From positions 1-64,000 of the IMG/VR virus record IMGVR_UViG_3300024505_000146: a stretch of 64,000 nucleotides of DNA, one strand, 5' to 3'. This stretch comes from a virus. Below the pieces are notes generated by a model. It was not told the DNA's origin. It was given only the letters and a program-made list of their open reading frames with translations, and did not search any database. Below are positions 8,789 to 15,583 of this stretch, piece after piece (position 1 is the first letter of the stretch; every line of letters begins with the position of its first letter). The position numbers and the translations under genes were made by a program.

Positions 8789-8806
8789 TGCCATTTAGGG
8801 CTGGCA
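8789..8806 (-). promoter_or_regulatory. Hairpin before the polymerase ribosome binding site, candidate translational operator
   Basis: In the minus-strand transcript, TGCCA and TGGCA form a perfect 5-bp stem around an 8-base loop (GCCCTAAA), ending one base before the AGGAG of the polymerase gene. T4 gp43 represses its own translation through a hairpin with a 5-bp stem and 8-base loop at the same place. The loop sequence differs from T4's, so an equivalent role is inferred from geometry and position only. Confidence 0.45.
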
Positions 8807-8850
8807 AATACCAAACAAGTCATTTGTGGCTGACTAAACCTTTCTTTATA

Positions 8851-9144
8851 TTAGTTAATTAGCATTCTGATCAAGCCAACTGTGTCGATAGTGGTTAGCA
8901 AGATATAGTTGGCTAGCATACCAAATGATTTTCTAGTATAAGCGGCCCACGCATACATCGCACAGCCGCTAATCCATACAGGATACAGAGCAAGCAATGG
9001 CGGATTAGGTACAGTAACGGCCATAGTAATACTACAGCCAATACTAACAGCCCAGGCAAGTAACTCAACAATAAATCGAAATGGATGACTATTCCAGTCA
9101 TCCTTGATCCATTGTATAGTTGGCCCAAAAATAGCGTCTATCAT
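8851..9144 (-). CDS. Small membrane protein, unknown
   Basis: 97 residues with three hydrophobic segments at about 22-46, 50-68 and 76-95. The N-terminus (TIQWIKDDWNSHPF) is soluble. No family recognised. Its start overlaps the stop of the DsbA-like gene as ATGA, so it is expressed from the promoter at 9426-9454. The 80 bp between it and the polymerase gene hold the polymerase leader hairpin and no other gene I can see. Confidence 0.6.
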   Translation of the reverse strand: MIDAIFGPTIQWIKDDWNSHPFRFIVELLAWAVSIGCSITMAVTVPNPPLLALYPVWISGCAMYAWAAYTRKSFGMLANYILLTTIDTVGLIRMLIN

Positions 9145-9401
9145 TTGTCTTTGCCAACAGTAACGATAATTGTTTCTAAATCATCGAAATCACTGAATAC
9201 ATCGTTCCAGTTGCCTTTGTGTGCAATACTGATTGCTTTGTTAATTAGTGCAGGTTTGATTTCTAATTCTTCTGCTACTGCCTTAACTGTTTCTTTTAAG
9301 CCTTCTGTCAGACTTTCAATTTCATATTTGACTTGAACGCCTTCGTTAATTAGTCGCTCTAGTTTGGCCTTTTCTTCTGGTCCATAGGTTCTATTGCCCA
9401 T
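9141..9401 (-). CDS. DsbA-like double-stranded DNA-binding protein
   Basis: 86 residues. The order and spacing resemble T4 DsbA (89 aa), a small helical protein that binds double-stranded DNA near late promoters: a basic/amphipathic first half (LERLINEGVQVKYEIESLTEG), then AEELEIKPALINKAISIAHKGN, then an acidic tail starting DVFSDFDDLE. T4 has DELGVDGKMFNRLLALYHKDN and a DVFEAE segment at the same places. This comparison is from memory. It is the first gene after a near-consensus sigma-70 promoter and has a strong AAGGAG site. A role with the late transcription machinery fits the late promoters elsewhere in the window. Confidence 0.7.
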   Translation of the reverse strand: MGNRTYGPEEKAKLERLINEGVQVKYEIESLTEGLKETVKAVAEELEIKPALINKAISIAHKGNWNDVFSDFDDLETIIVTVGKDK

Positions 9402-9425
9402 GATATCTCCTTAGTAATAAGTTTA

Positions 9426-9454
9426 ATTATATATGTTTATTTGATCAGAGTCAA
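9426..9454 (-). promoter_or_regulatory. Sigma-70-type promoter for the DsbA-like gene
   Basis: Minus strand: TTGACT (9449-9454), 17-bp spacer, TATAAT (9426-9431). It starts 20 bp downstream of the terminator at 9475-9500, so it separates the late virion cluster from the DsbA/polymerase region. Confidence 0.85.
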
Positions 9455-9474
9455 CGAATATTTTGTCAAAAGAC

Positions 9475-9500
9475 AAAAAAAGCGGCCGAAGCCGCTTTTT
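9475..9500 (-). terminator. Rho-independent terminator after the virion gene at 9514
   Basis: GCGGC and GCCGC arms around a tetraloop (TTCG in the minus transcript), flanked by A and T runs. On the minus strand the stem is followed by seven T. The flanking runs are symmetrical, so it could stop transcription from both sides. Confidence 0.9.
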
Positions 9501-9513
9501 AAGTGTTAGTATT

Positions 9514-11292
9514 TTACTTTGCTGGAGCCGCAGGTGCTGCCGCAGGAGCCGCAGGTTGTTGTCCGCCTGCTGCCTTAGCCTTTTTAAGTTTGTCTAACTT
9601 GGAAATTACAACATCTAGACGTTTTTGGACATCTGCTGGTAAGCCTGCTTTGATTGCAGGATCTTGTCCATATTGATCTAGAACTTTCAAATGCTTCTGT
9701 AGTTCTGCTAGATCTTTTGGATCCATTTCAATGTCACCGCCGCTAAATGCTTTCCATAGTGCGCCTAGTGCCAATGCCCCACCAACAGCGGCAGTTGCAA
9801 TAGCCGCTTTTGGATTCTTTAGTACACCAAGTGCCTTTGATCCTGCGCCTTTGACAAAGTCCATGGCACGTTGTCCCCAACTTGGTTTTGGAGTAATGTC
9901 TCTGAATGGAACATCGATGACGTTTGGATTAGCACCACCTGGTGTAGATAGTGCCGGTAGTTTGCCGCCAGGACCAGGTAGTGCTGGCACAGGTGCTTCA
10001 CTTAGATAATCTCTTGTAATAGCAATTTGTTCTGCTTCGCTAAAGTATTTGATATTTTTCATAACAAACGCTCTTGCTTCGTTTTCAGTCATTGCTAATA
10101 CATCTTCTTCAGTTACACTTTCAGAAATTTTGTACTTAGTAACGATTGCTTCGATAGCAGTTAATGATTGTGTTAACTGACTACGTGCAACGATATTTTT
10201 ACCGTCTGCCAATAGTGTAGATAGTTCAGGAGTAACTTTACCAGTTTCTGGTTTGCCTGCCATCTTTTCAAATGCTTTAATACCAGCAACAGTTTTAGGA
10301 CCCATCTTACCATCGATTGGACCAGGGTCAACACCTAATGCTTTTAGTTGTTCTTGAATTTTCTGAATTGCAGGATCTGCACCAGCAGTCTTCTTATCTT
10401 GTGCAGTCTTATCTTGTGCAGTCTTGTCTTGAGATGCTTTAGTATCAGCGGCAACTTTATCTGCTTCTGCACTTGCGGCATCTAAGTCTTTATCCATCTT
10501 TGCATCGTATTTTGCTTTTTCGGCTGCTTCAACATCTGCAACAGTTTTCTTAGCATCATCGATTGCTTTACGTACTTCTGGATCATCTCCTAAAGTTTCT
10601 AATTCGTCAATTAACGCATTAATTTGATCTGCCACTGCCTTGGCTTCTGGACTTAGTTGCTCTTGCATTGGTACATCACCAACTACGTCTTGGAATTCTC
10701 TCATCAATGATTCAAAGATACTTCCTTCACCAACTTTTAATCCACCAAGTTTTGGAGCATTAGCAGTCATGCCTGGCATCTTAAGTCCAGTTCCGCTACT
10801 TGCTGTTCCGGTATCTGATCCACCAGTAATAGATTGTAACTTTTTAACCAAGTCCGCTAATTGCGGAAGTTTTTCTGCTTTAATTTCGGCAGTCTGGCGA
10901 TCTTTATTAACTTTGTCACTAGTACCTTTAACTGCGGTATCGTGTTCGCCTTTGTCGTCGCCACGGAACATACGTCCTAGTGCTGTAGATGTTTTTGCGT
11001 TTTGTGGAACTAAACCTAGATCTGCAAGTGTTTTATCTGCGCTTGATGTTGCAGTTGCGGCAATACTGTATTTGCCACCCATGCTGTTTGGCTGTCCTTG
11101 CTTGCCAACAAAGTAACCGCTAACAGGATCATACAAACCTGGTAGTTTGTGTTTCCATGCTAGGTCATTAAGGATCTCTGCACGTTCTTGCTCGTCTGAT
11201 TTACCAGCAACTGCGGCTTCAACGTCTTTGATTGTGATAGCCTCTGCAAGTACTACAGTATCCAATTTGTTTAGAATTGATCTAATATCCAT
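9514..11292 (-). CDS. Large late virion-type protein with peptidoglycan-binding domain
   Basis: 592 residues. A PG_binding_1-like domain lies near residues 312-365 (IQEQLKALGVDPGPIDGKMG, then VAGIKAFEKMAG). The rest is low-complexity: Asp/Lys/Ala/Gln repeats at about 265-310 (TAQDKTAQDKK), a hydrophobic Ala/Gly/Leu helix near 505-525, and an Ala/Pro tail. The N-terminus has L-A-E-A at residues 15-18, which fits a T4 gp21-type prohead protease site (L/I-x-E before A/G). A GATAAATA late promoter lies 27 bp upstream and a strong terminator follows. I infer a virion component that may touch the cell wall during entry or be packaged; exact function unknown. Confidence 0.75.
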   Translation of the reverse strand: MDIRSILNKLDTVVLAEAITIKDVEAAVAGKSDEQERAEILNDLAWKHKLPGLYDPVSGYFVGKQGQPNSMGGKYSIAATATSSADKTLADLGLVPQNAKTSTALGRMFRGDDKGEHDTAVKGTSDKVNKDRQTAEIKAEKLPQLADLVKKLQSITGGSDTGTASSGTGLKMPGMTANAPKLGGLKVGEGSIFESLMREFQDVVGDVPMQEQLSPEAKAVADQINALIDELETLGDDPEVRKAIDDAKKTVADVEAAEKAKYDAKMDKDLDAASAEADKVAADTKASQDKTAQDKTAQDKKTAGADPAIQKIQEQLKALGVDPGPIDGKMGPKTVAGIKAFEKMAGKPETGKVTPELSTLLADGKNIVARSQLTQSLTAIEAIVTKYKISESVTEEDVLAMTENEARAFVMKNIKYFSEAEQIAITRDYLSEAPVPALPGPGGKLPALSTPGGANPNVIDVPFRDITPKPSWGQRAMDFVKGAGSKALGVLKNPKAAIATAAVGGALALGALWKAFSGGDIEMDPKDLAELQKHLKVLDQYGQDPAIKAGLPADVQKRLDVVISKLDKLKKAKAAGGQQPAAPAAAPAAPAK

Positions 11293-11318
11293 TTGTTTGT
11301 CCCCAAAATCTTATTAAG

Positions 11319-11326
11319 TATTTATC
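11319..11326 (-). promoter_or_regulatory. T4-type late promoter (GATAAATA)
   Basis: The minus-strand octamer GATAAATA lies 27 bp before the start of the virion gene at 9514-11292. It differs from T4's TATAAATA only at the first base, as do several other late promoters in this window. Confidence 0.7.
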
Positions 11327-11331
11327 AGTGC

Positions 11332-11421
11332 TCACTTTAAATCGTCAGGGTAGCGAATCCGTTGATTAGCCCAGCAGCCGGGCACATAACCCCAAACGGT
11401 CCTAGGGTATGTTCTTACAAT
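11332..11421 (-). other. Peptide-like open frame without a standard start
   Basis: A 29-codon frame encoding a protein-like stretch (YPRTVWGYVPGCWANQRIRY, then PDDLK). It has no ATG; the first sense codon is ATT. It begins inside the end of the 32-residue frame at 11415-11513 and lies in its -1 frame, so slippage at the TTG-TAA junction would fuse them into about 61 residues. No good slippery heptamer is present. It may be a decayed gene tail. Confidence 0.2.
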
Positions 11422-11513
11422 TCATAAGGAATTCCGGCTAATCCGCATCCAAAGCGAGCTAACCCTTCTACAATGTCATTAAACAGGGCTGTAAGGGTTT
11501 CTCGGACGGTCAT
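11415..11513 (-). CDS. Possible 32-residue protein, unknown
   Basis: Begins MTVRETLTALFNDIVEGLAR and ends GIPYEL. It has a good ribosome binding site (AGAGGA) 8 bases before the ATG at 11513; another ATG two codons upstream is too close to that site. The hydrophobic, amphipathic run with one Cys is protein-like. It overlaps the 24-codon frame at 11479-11553 in another frame, so probably only one of the two is important. No family recognised. Confidence 0.35.
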   Translation of the reverse strand: MTVRETLTALFNDIVEGLARFGCGLAGIPYEL

Positions 11514-11553
11514 AGCCATCTTCCTCTGGGTAAACTGGATATTCGTTTTCCAT
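11479..11553 (-). CDS. Possible 24-residue acidic peptide coupled to the Dps gene
   Basis: Begins MENEYPVYPEEDGYDRPRNP. Its ATG overlaps the Dps stop codon as TAATG, a layout seen at a real junction elsewhere in this genome (50980). It is Tyr/Pro/Glu-rich and of unknown function. Its existence as a protein is uncertain because of its size. Confidence 0.3.
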   Translation of the reverse strand: MENEYPVYPEEDGYDRPRNPYSPV

Positions 11554-11987
11554 TATTTTAGAGTTGCTCGCAACATCCATGAATGTTTGCGATGAGCATC
11601 TTGACGATCTGCTAGGAAATTAGCAAGACCAAATTCATTGTTTGTTTCTGCAATTTTGTACACTAGGCCAAATAAGTTAGCCATTTTATCAGAGTCTTCT
11701 AATAAAATTTGTGTCATAGATAGTGCATCTGGAATCTCTGTTTCATCATCAATTTTAGTAAGCATAGTGAAACGTTCAAAACTACCAGGAGTGTAACTAC
11801 CACTCTTGCGAATATTTTCTGCAAAAGTATCTATACTTCCATATACTTCTTCGTAGATGTTACCAAATAGTTCATGAAATTCTGCAAAATCAGGTCCTTC
11901 TACGTTCCAGTGAAAGTAGTGTGCCTTTAGATAAAAACTAAATTCTGATGCGAATACTATTTTAAGTGCTTTTGCTAATTCTTCCAT
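11553..11987 (-). CDS. Dps-like ferritin-family protein
   Basis: 144 residues of the Dps/ferritin-like fold. The Dps ferroxidase signature is visible: AHYFHWNVEGPDFAEFHELF, then EEVYGSIDTFAENIR, giving the expected His-x12-Asp/Glu spacing (His of HWNV, Asp of DTFAE). The last helix has FLADRQDAHRKHSWML, the usual C-terminal Dps pattern. Dps proteins form a 12-subunit shell that oxidises and stores iron with peroxide; many bind DNA. The gene sits inside the late virion-type cluster, not with metabolism genes. It is shorter at the N-terminus than E. coli Dps (167), so lacks the Lys-rich DNA-binding tail. Confidence 0.88.
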   Translation of the reverse strand: MEELAKALKIVFASEFSFYLKAHYFHWNVEGPDFAEFHELFGNIYEEVYGSIDTFAENIRKSGSYTPGSFERFTMLTKIDDETEIPDALSMTQILLEDSDKMANLFGLVYKIAETNNEFGLANFLADRQDAHRKHSWMLRATLK

Positions 11988-12221
11988 TTATGCCACCTGT
12001 GCTACTGCGTATACGGCTGTGACTAACATAGTTTTTAAATTTATGTCGTCTGCCTCTTCTTCTAATTTATCTGTTCTGACTAGGTCTAGCATTAATTCTC
12101 TAAACTCGTCTTCGCCTATTTGTCCTTGCTGACGTGCTTCACATATCTGCAATGCCACTGCGGCACGTTCAGCCGCCCATGGGCGACCACATTGTGTTAA
12201 CATCTGCAACTGTTCTATCAT
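11988..12221 (-). CDS. Unknown small helical protein
   Basis: 77 residues, predicted mainly helical, with an acidic centre (GEDEFRELMLDLVRTDKLEEEADD) and a hydrophobic C-terminus (MLVTAVYAVAQVA). Its stop is directly followed by the Dps start. Unknown function. It is probably translated together with the lipoprotein before it (1-bp overlap) and Dps after it. Confidence 0.6.
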   Translation of the reverse strand: MIEQLQMLTQCGRPWAAERAAVALQICEARQQGQIGEDEFRELMLDLVRTDKLEEEADDINLKTMLVTAVYAVAQVA

Positions 12222-12607
12222 TAGAATCTCCCAAGAACTGCACTAGCGGCTTTATCCGCTTGTGTAGCCATTAATTTCTTTTTAATTTCGCAGTAAGTTT
12301 CGCTACCCTGCTTTTCTGTACTGCGTTTATAAAAGTCATCTACAGTTTCCTGCATAGGTTTAACTAACTTAAGAACGTCCTGTTGACGCCAACCTTTGCT
12401 TTCACTATAAAGTTGAAACCATTCTAAATTATCTTTGATAATTTTAACCTGTGGTGCGTGTGCTTGTTTACAATCTAATTGTGCTACACTTTGACGCACG
12501 TCTATAATACGTGCTGATTGATTAGGATCGCTGAAACTAGGAATCCAACTCTTAACAGTAGCGCAACCTGTTAATGATATTGCTAATGCTAAGACAAGGG
12601 CTCTCAT
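12221..12607 (-). CDS. Lipoprotein, unknown
   Basis: 128 residues beginning MRALVLALAISLTGC, a lipoprotein signal with lipobox L-T-G-C, so the mature protein starts at Cys 15. The mature part is helical and charged, with two further Cys (LDCKQ and TYCEI). It is longer than typical outer-membrane spanin subunits, and a spanin-like pair exists at 26584-27302, so a different role is likely. It overlaps the preceding late virion gene by 4 bp. Confidence 0.7.
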   Translation of the reverse strand: MRALVLALAISLTGCATVKSWIPSFSDPNQSARIIDVRQSVAQLDCKQAHAPQVKIIKDNLEWFQLYSESKGWRQQDVLKLVKPMQETVDDFYKRSTEKQGSETYCEIKKKLMATQADKAASAVLGRF

Positions 12608-13479
12608 TTTCCATCCTTGACACAGTTATCAACAGTCTTACCGCCTTTCTGTTTGGTACCCATACGTTTGTAACCATCCCAGCAAGCCTTACCATCGACA
12701 CCTTTTTGCTTTTCTTCTGCTAATGTAAGGTAGTCTAAGAAAGATTTTTTAGTTTCCATAGTTGCTGGTTGTTGCTGTTGTACTACGTGTGTGGCAGCAC
12801 CGTCAGGAACAGATGCTGTATTAGTTACATTCTTGTTAGCATCTTGTTGACGTCTAACTTTTGCAACACCTAAATCGTATTCGGCATCACTGGCACCTGT
12901 TTCCTTGCCAGTTTTGTCATAGGTCTTAACAACATTTAATGGACCGTTCATATACTTTACAGTAATATTGCCAGTGACTAAATCGTGTTCCTGACTATAG
13001 CCGTTAAACATTGGACTAGAATATTTGATTGCTTTACCTGCTTTGTCGTAGGTAAATGAACCAAACCCGCTATCGTGTACTCTAGTACCGTCTTGCTTTA
13101 CTGTAAGTTTCTCACCGCCTTCTAAATCGTAACGACCTGGTTTAGAAAAATCGCCCTGTGGAAATGCAGGAGCATTTGGAATTTGTAGATTGGGTTTAAA
13201 ACCCGGCTCCCCAGGTCTGCCTGCTTCTTCTAGATCGCTGTCTTCTTTTTTATTTGCAGTTTTAATATTATACATCTTAGCCACTGCTTTTTCATCATAC
13301 GGTCTAAAGTCGCTGAGTTTTTCTTTTGCGGCATCAGCGGCAGACGCAACTTTGTCAGCAACTGTTTTTAATGTATTGTTTTCCTGCACAATAGACACGA
13401 AACGGCGCATGTCATTTGCGCCTTCTACTCTACGACTAGATGCTTTATCTAGTGCTTGTAAAATTTGTTTCATGTCCAT
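12604..13479 (-). CDS. Late virion-type protein with Cys-bearing C-terminal motif
   Basis: 291 residues. The short N-terminal helix MDMKQILQALDKAS resembles the leader of the 592-residue virion gene nearby (MDIRSILNKLDTV). The middle is a repetitive beta region rich in Gly/Tyr/Lys (YDLEGGEKLTVKQDGTRV, SSPMFNGYSQEHDL). The C-terminal motif GKACWDGYKRMGTKQKGGKT, followed by VDNCV, is one I associate with virion proteins of aquatic T4-like phages, from memory. L-A-E-E just before it could be a prohead protease site. Function unknown; packaging or capsid association is inferred. Confidence 0.65.
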   Translation of the reverse strand: MDMKQILQALDKASSRRVEGANDMRRFVSIVQENNTLKTVADKVASAADAAKEKLSDFRPYDEKAVAKMYNIKTANKKEDSDLEEAGRPGEPGFKPNLQIPNAPAFPQGDFSKPGRYDLEGGEKLTVKQDGTRVHDSGFGSFTYDKAGKAIKYSSPMFNGYSQEHDLVTGNITVKYMNGPLNVVKTYDKTGKETGASDAEYDLGVAKVRRQQDANKNVTNTASVPDGAATHVVQQQQPATMETKKSFLDYLTLAEEKQKGVDGKACWDGYKRMGTKQKGGKTVDNCVKDGK

Positions 13480-13483
13480 GATA

Positions 13484-14899
13484 TTATAGGCCTGATAAGA
13501 ATTTCAAACGAGATAAGTCAGTAGATTCTTTAACTGTTTCTTTTTTCTTATCTGCTTTGCCGCCCATTTCGTCTTTGCCTAAACGACCAGCAACTACATC
13601 ACCTTTGGTTACTTTGTCATATGGTTTAGCATTGTTGGCTAAGTTACCATCGCCCTTTTTCTTTTCAGCAACAACTTTTCTAACAATAGACTTAACTAGG
13701 TTAGATTCTTGTACTGCTGGCGTAGGAGCAGTTGTACCACCTTCGGCTTCTAATTTCTTTCTAAGAGCACTAATAGTTCTTGCTAAGTTTGTCTTATCGG
13801 CACCTGTAGCAGTTTTGTATTGTTCTTCGTATTTTGCGAGTGCTTTTGCAGTTGGGCTATCTGCTTCAGCACCTTCTTTAAATGCTGGATTTGTAGGACC
13901 AGGAGTCTTTTCGCTCCACTCTTTACCCTTGTTTGGACCAGAAGTTACTTTTGGATACTTGCCAGTCTTTGGATCTTTCTTAGGAGCGGCTGTAGCACCA
14001 TCTGGTGGGCTCATTACTTGACCTTCGTCAGTTTTCTTTTTCTTTTCTGGAAGACCTTTATGCTTTGTACTAGCAAAGTCTTTGGCATCTTTGTCTTTCA
14101 TGCCTTTAGCAACTTTAGCAACTTCCTTACTGGCTGGCTTTTCGCCTTTCTTTGCGGCGTGTACCATGCCCATAAATTTTTGTTGTGCTTTGCTTACAGC
14201 CTTTTCGACTACTTGTGTAAGGGCTTCCTTAATCATCTTGTCTTTTTCTTTCTTGTTCTTGGCGTCTTTTTCAGCCTTGGCAATTTTTTCTGCGGCTTCG
14301 TCGATTTCATCCTTAACACGGATGCTGGCCACAGTCCAACCTGGATTGTCGCGTTTCATACGATCACGTACTTCGCCTTGGCTTTCGCCTTCGTCGGCAA
14401 CAGTAGTAACACCACGAGTTTTGTTATCTTTTTCAAGTTTAACAAAGTATTGTTTCTTTTCTGATTTATCAACTTGACCTTTCTTTTTGTCAGTTGCACG
14501 TACACCAGACGCTTCTTTAACAGCACCTTCTAACAAGGATGCTAATTTTTGTTCATATGTAGTCATTTCGTCAATTTTCCTTTCTTCGTCATCCATGTCA
14601 GACACTGGCTCTTCGCTTGGTAGCTCTTGTTCAGCATCACCTGTAATGTCGTCGATGTTGGATGCGTTGCTGCCATCGCCGAACTTAACTTGGTACTCCA
14701 TATAGTGATATACACTATCTAAGTAATCTGCAGATTTAGTAATTTTAGCCTGTACCCAACCTTCTAAATCTTGTCCGTCTTGAATCATTTGGAACAATTT
14801 CATAGAGTACTTTGCGGCTCTATATAGTTCTGAACGTGCCATAGCCCCTTCGTGGTCGTCCACTGGTCCTGGCATAACTGGTCTCATCTGGTCGTGCAT
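13484..14899 (-). CDS. Charged late virion-type protein with DUF3008-like segment
   Basis: 471 residues with extreme Lys/Glu/Ala content. The first 75 residues form a compact domain (ARSELYRAAKYSMKLFQMIQ, then LEGWVQAKITKSADYLDSVY). Near 235-285 the segment AQQKFMGMVHAAKKGEKPAS, then DAKDFASTKHKGLPEKKK, matches the DUF3008 pattern of small phage and bacterial proteins. Several L-L-E-G or V-x-E sites are scattered through the chain and could be cut by a prohead protease. It has AGGAG 9 bp before the ATG and a late promoter at 14921-14928. I infer an internal capsid or scaffold-associated protein. Confidence 0.7.
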   Translation of the reverse strand: MHDQMRPVMPGPVDDHEGAMARSELYRAAKYSMKLFQMIQDGQDLEGWVQAKITKSADYLDSVYHYMEYQVKFGDGSNASNIDDITGDAEQELPSEEPVSDMDDEERKIDEMTTYEQKLASLLEGAVKEASGVRATDKKKGQVDKSEKKQYFVKLEKDNKTRGVTTVADEGESQGEVRDRMKRDNPGWTVASIRVKDEIDEAAEKIAKAEKDAKNKKEKDKMIKEALTQVVEKAVSKAQQKFMGMVHAAKKGEKPASKEVAKVAKGMKDKDAKDFASTKHKGLPEKKKKTDEGQVMSPPDGATAAPKKDPKTGKYPKVTSGPNKGKEWSEKTPGPTNPAFKEGAEADSPTAKALAKYEEQYKTATGADKTNLARTISALRKKLEAEGGTTAPTPAVQESNLVKSIVRKVVAEKKKGDGNLANNAKPYDKVTKGDVVAGRLGKDEMGGKADKKKETVKESTDLSRLKFLSGL

Positions 14900-14920
14900 G
14901 GTTAAAATCTCCTGGTGTTG

Positions 14921-14928
14921 TATTTATC
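14921..14928 (-). promoter_or_regulatory. T4-type late promoter (GATAAATA)
   Basis: GATAAATAC on the minus strand, 21 bp before the ATG at 14899 and overlapping the last codons of the upstream gene. Placement before a virion-type gene fits late expression. Confidence 0.65.
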
Positions 14929-15583
14929 GTTTTGCTATACTGCCGCCTGTTAACAGATTAGCCTTCATATCTAGGGCATTTTTAGCAGTACCGTCTTTAT
15001 TTTTAGGTGTTTTTCCGGCTTTATTTTTGTATACAGGACCCACACTAACCATACCTGCACTAGTGCCTCCCGGTGTTGCAGTTTCGTCAAACTTATCGAT
15101 TCCACGACTCTGCATTCCGCCCTTCTTACGTTTAGCGGCTAATTCTTCTAAACCGTGACGTACTTGCTCTAAATTCTGTTCTAAACCCATGAACATGCCG
15201 CCTTTGGCTAACTTAGTAATTTGATGCCAAGTTGCTAGGTCATCGCTTTCTGCCATACGTGCTAATTCTTGTAACTGTTTACGTGTTTGCAAAATGCGTC
15301 CTTTTAACGTCATAGGATTTGCTTTATTGTGACTGTGAATCATAGGATCCATAGGATCATCTGTAGCGGCAATAGGTGCTTCTAAGGTAAGTTGATCTGC
15401 AACAGTTTCGCTCATCTGTGCCATTTGTACAGCCTGCGCGGCCAATCTTGCAGGAATACCTTCTTTAACAAGTTTATCCTGTGCTTGTTGTTCGCTTAGT
15501 CCTTGTGCTAATAATGCCTTGGCACGTTTAGCCAAAGCCATCATATCAATAACACCTTCGTTTATAATGTCTATCAATCTCAT
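14924..15583 (-). CDS. Late virion-type protein with leader-like N-terminus
   Basis: 219 residues, Met- and Lys-rich and helical. The N-terminus MRLIDIINEGVIDMM has I-N-E-G at 7-10, a fitting site for a T4 gp21-type prohead protease, as in packaged internal proteins. KAKALLAQGLSEQQAQDKL-like helices follow (residues 21-40), and a Lys/Gly-rich flexible tail starts after residue 150. No enzyme motif seen. It overlaps the HAD/metallopeptidase gene by 4 bp. Confidence 0.6.
   Translation of the reverse strand: MRLIDIINEGVIDMMALAKRAKALLAQGLSEQQAQDKLVKEGIPARLAAQAVQMAQMSETVADQLTLEAPIAATDDPMDPMIHSHNKANPMTLKGRILQTRKQLQELARMAESDDLATWHQITKLAKGGMFMGLEQNLEQVRHGLEELAAKRKKGGMQSRGIDKFDETATPGGTSAGMVSVGPVYKNKAGKTPKNKDGTAKNALDMKANLLTGGSIAKR

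Noticed and set aside
11415-11513. AgrD-like cyclic peptide precursor
   Set aside because: One Cys near a hydrophobic helix is suggestive, but there is no AgrB-like partner and the conserved C-terminal pattern is absent.
11293-11552. Possible tRNA in the largest intergenic gap
   Set aside because: No TTCRANNC T-arm or matched acceptor stem could be found on either strand.
13820-14464. Long plus-strand frame opposite the Lys-rich virion gene
   Set aside because: Phe/Leu/Cys-rich, as expected from the antisense of Lys/Glu codons.
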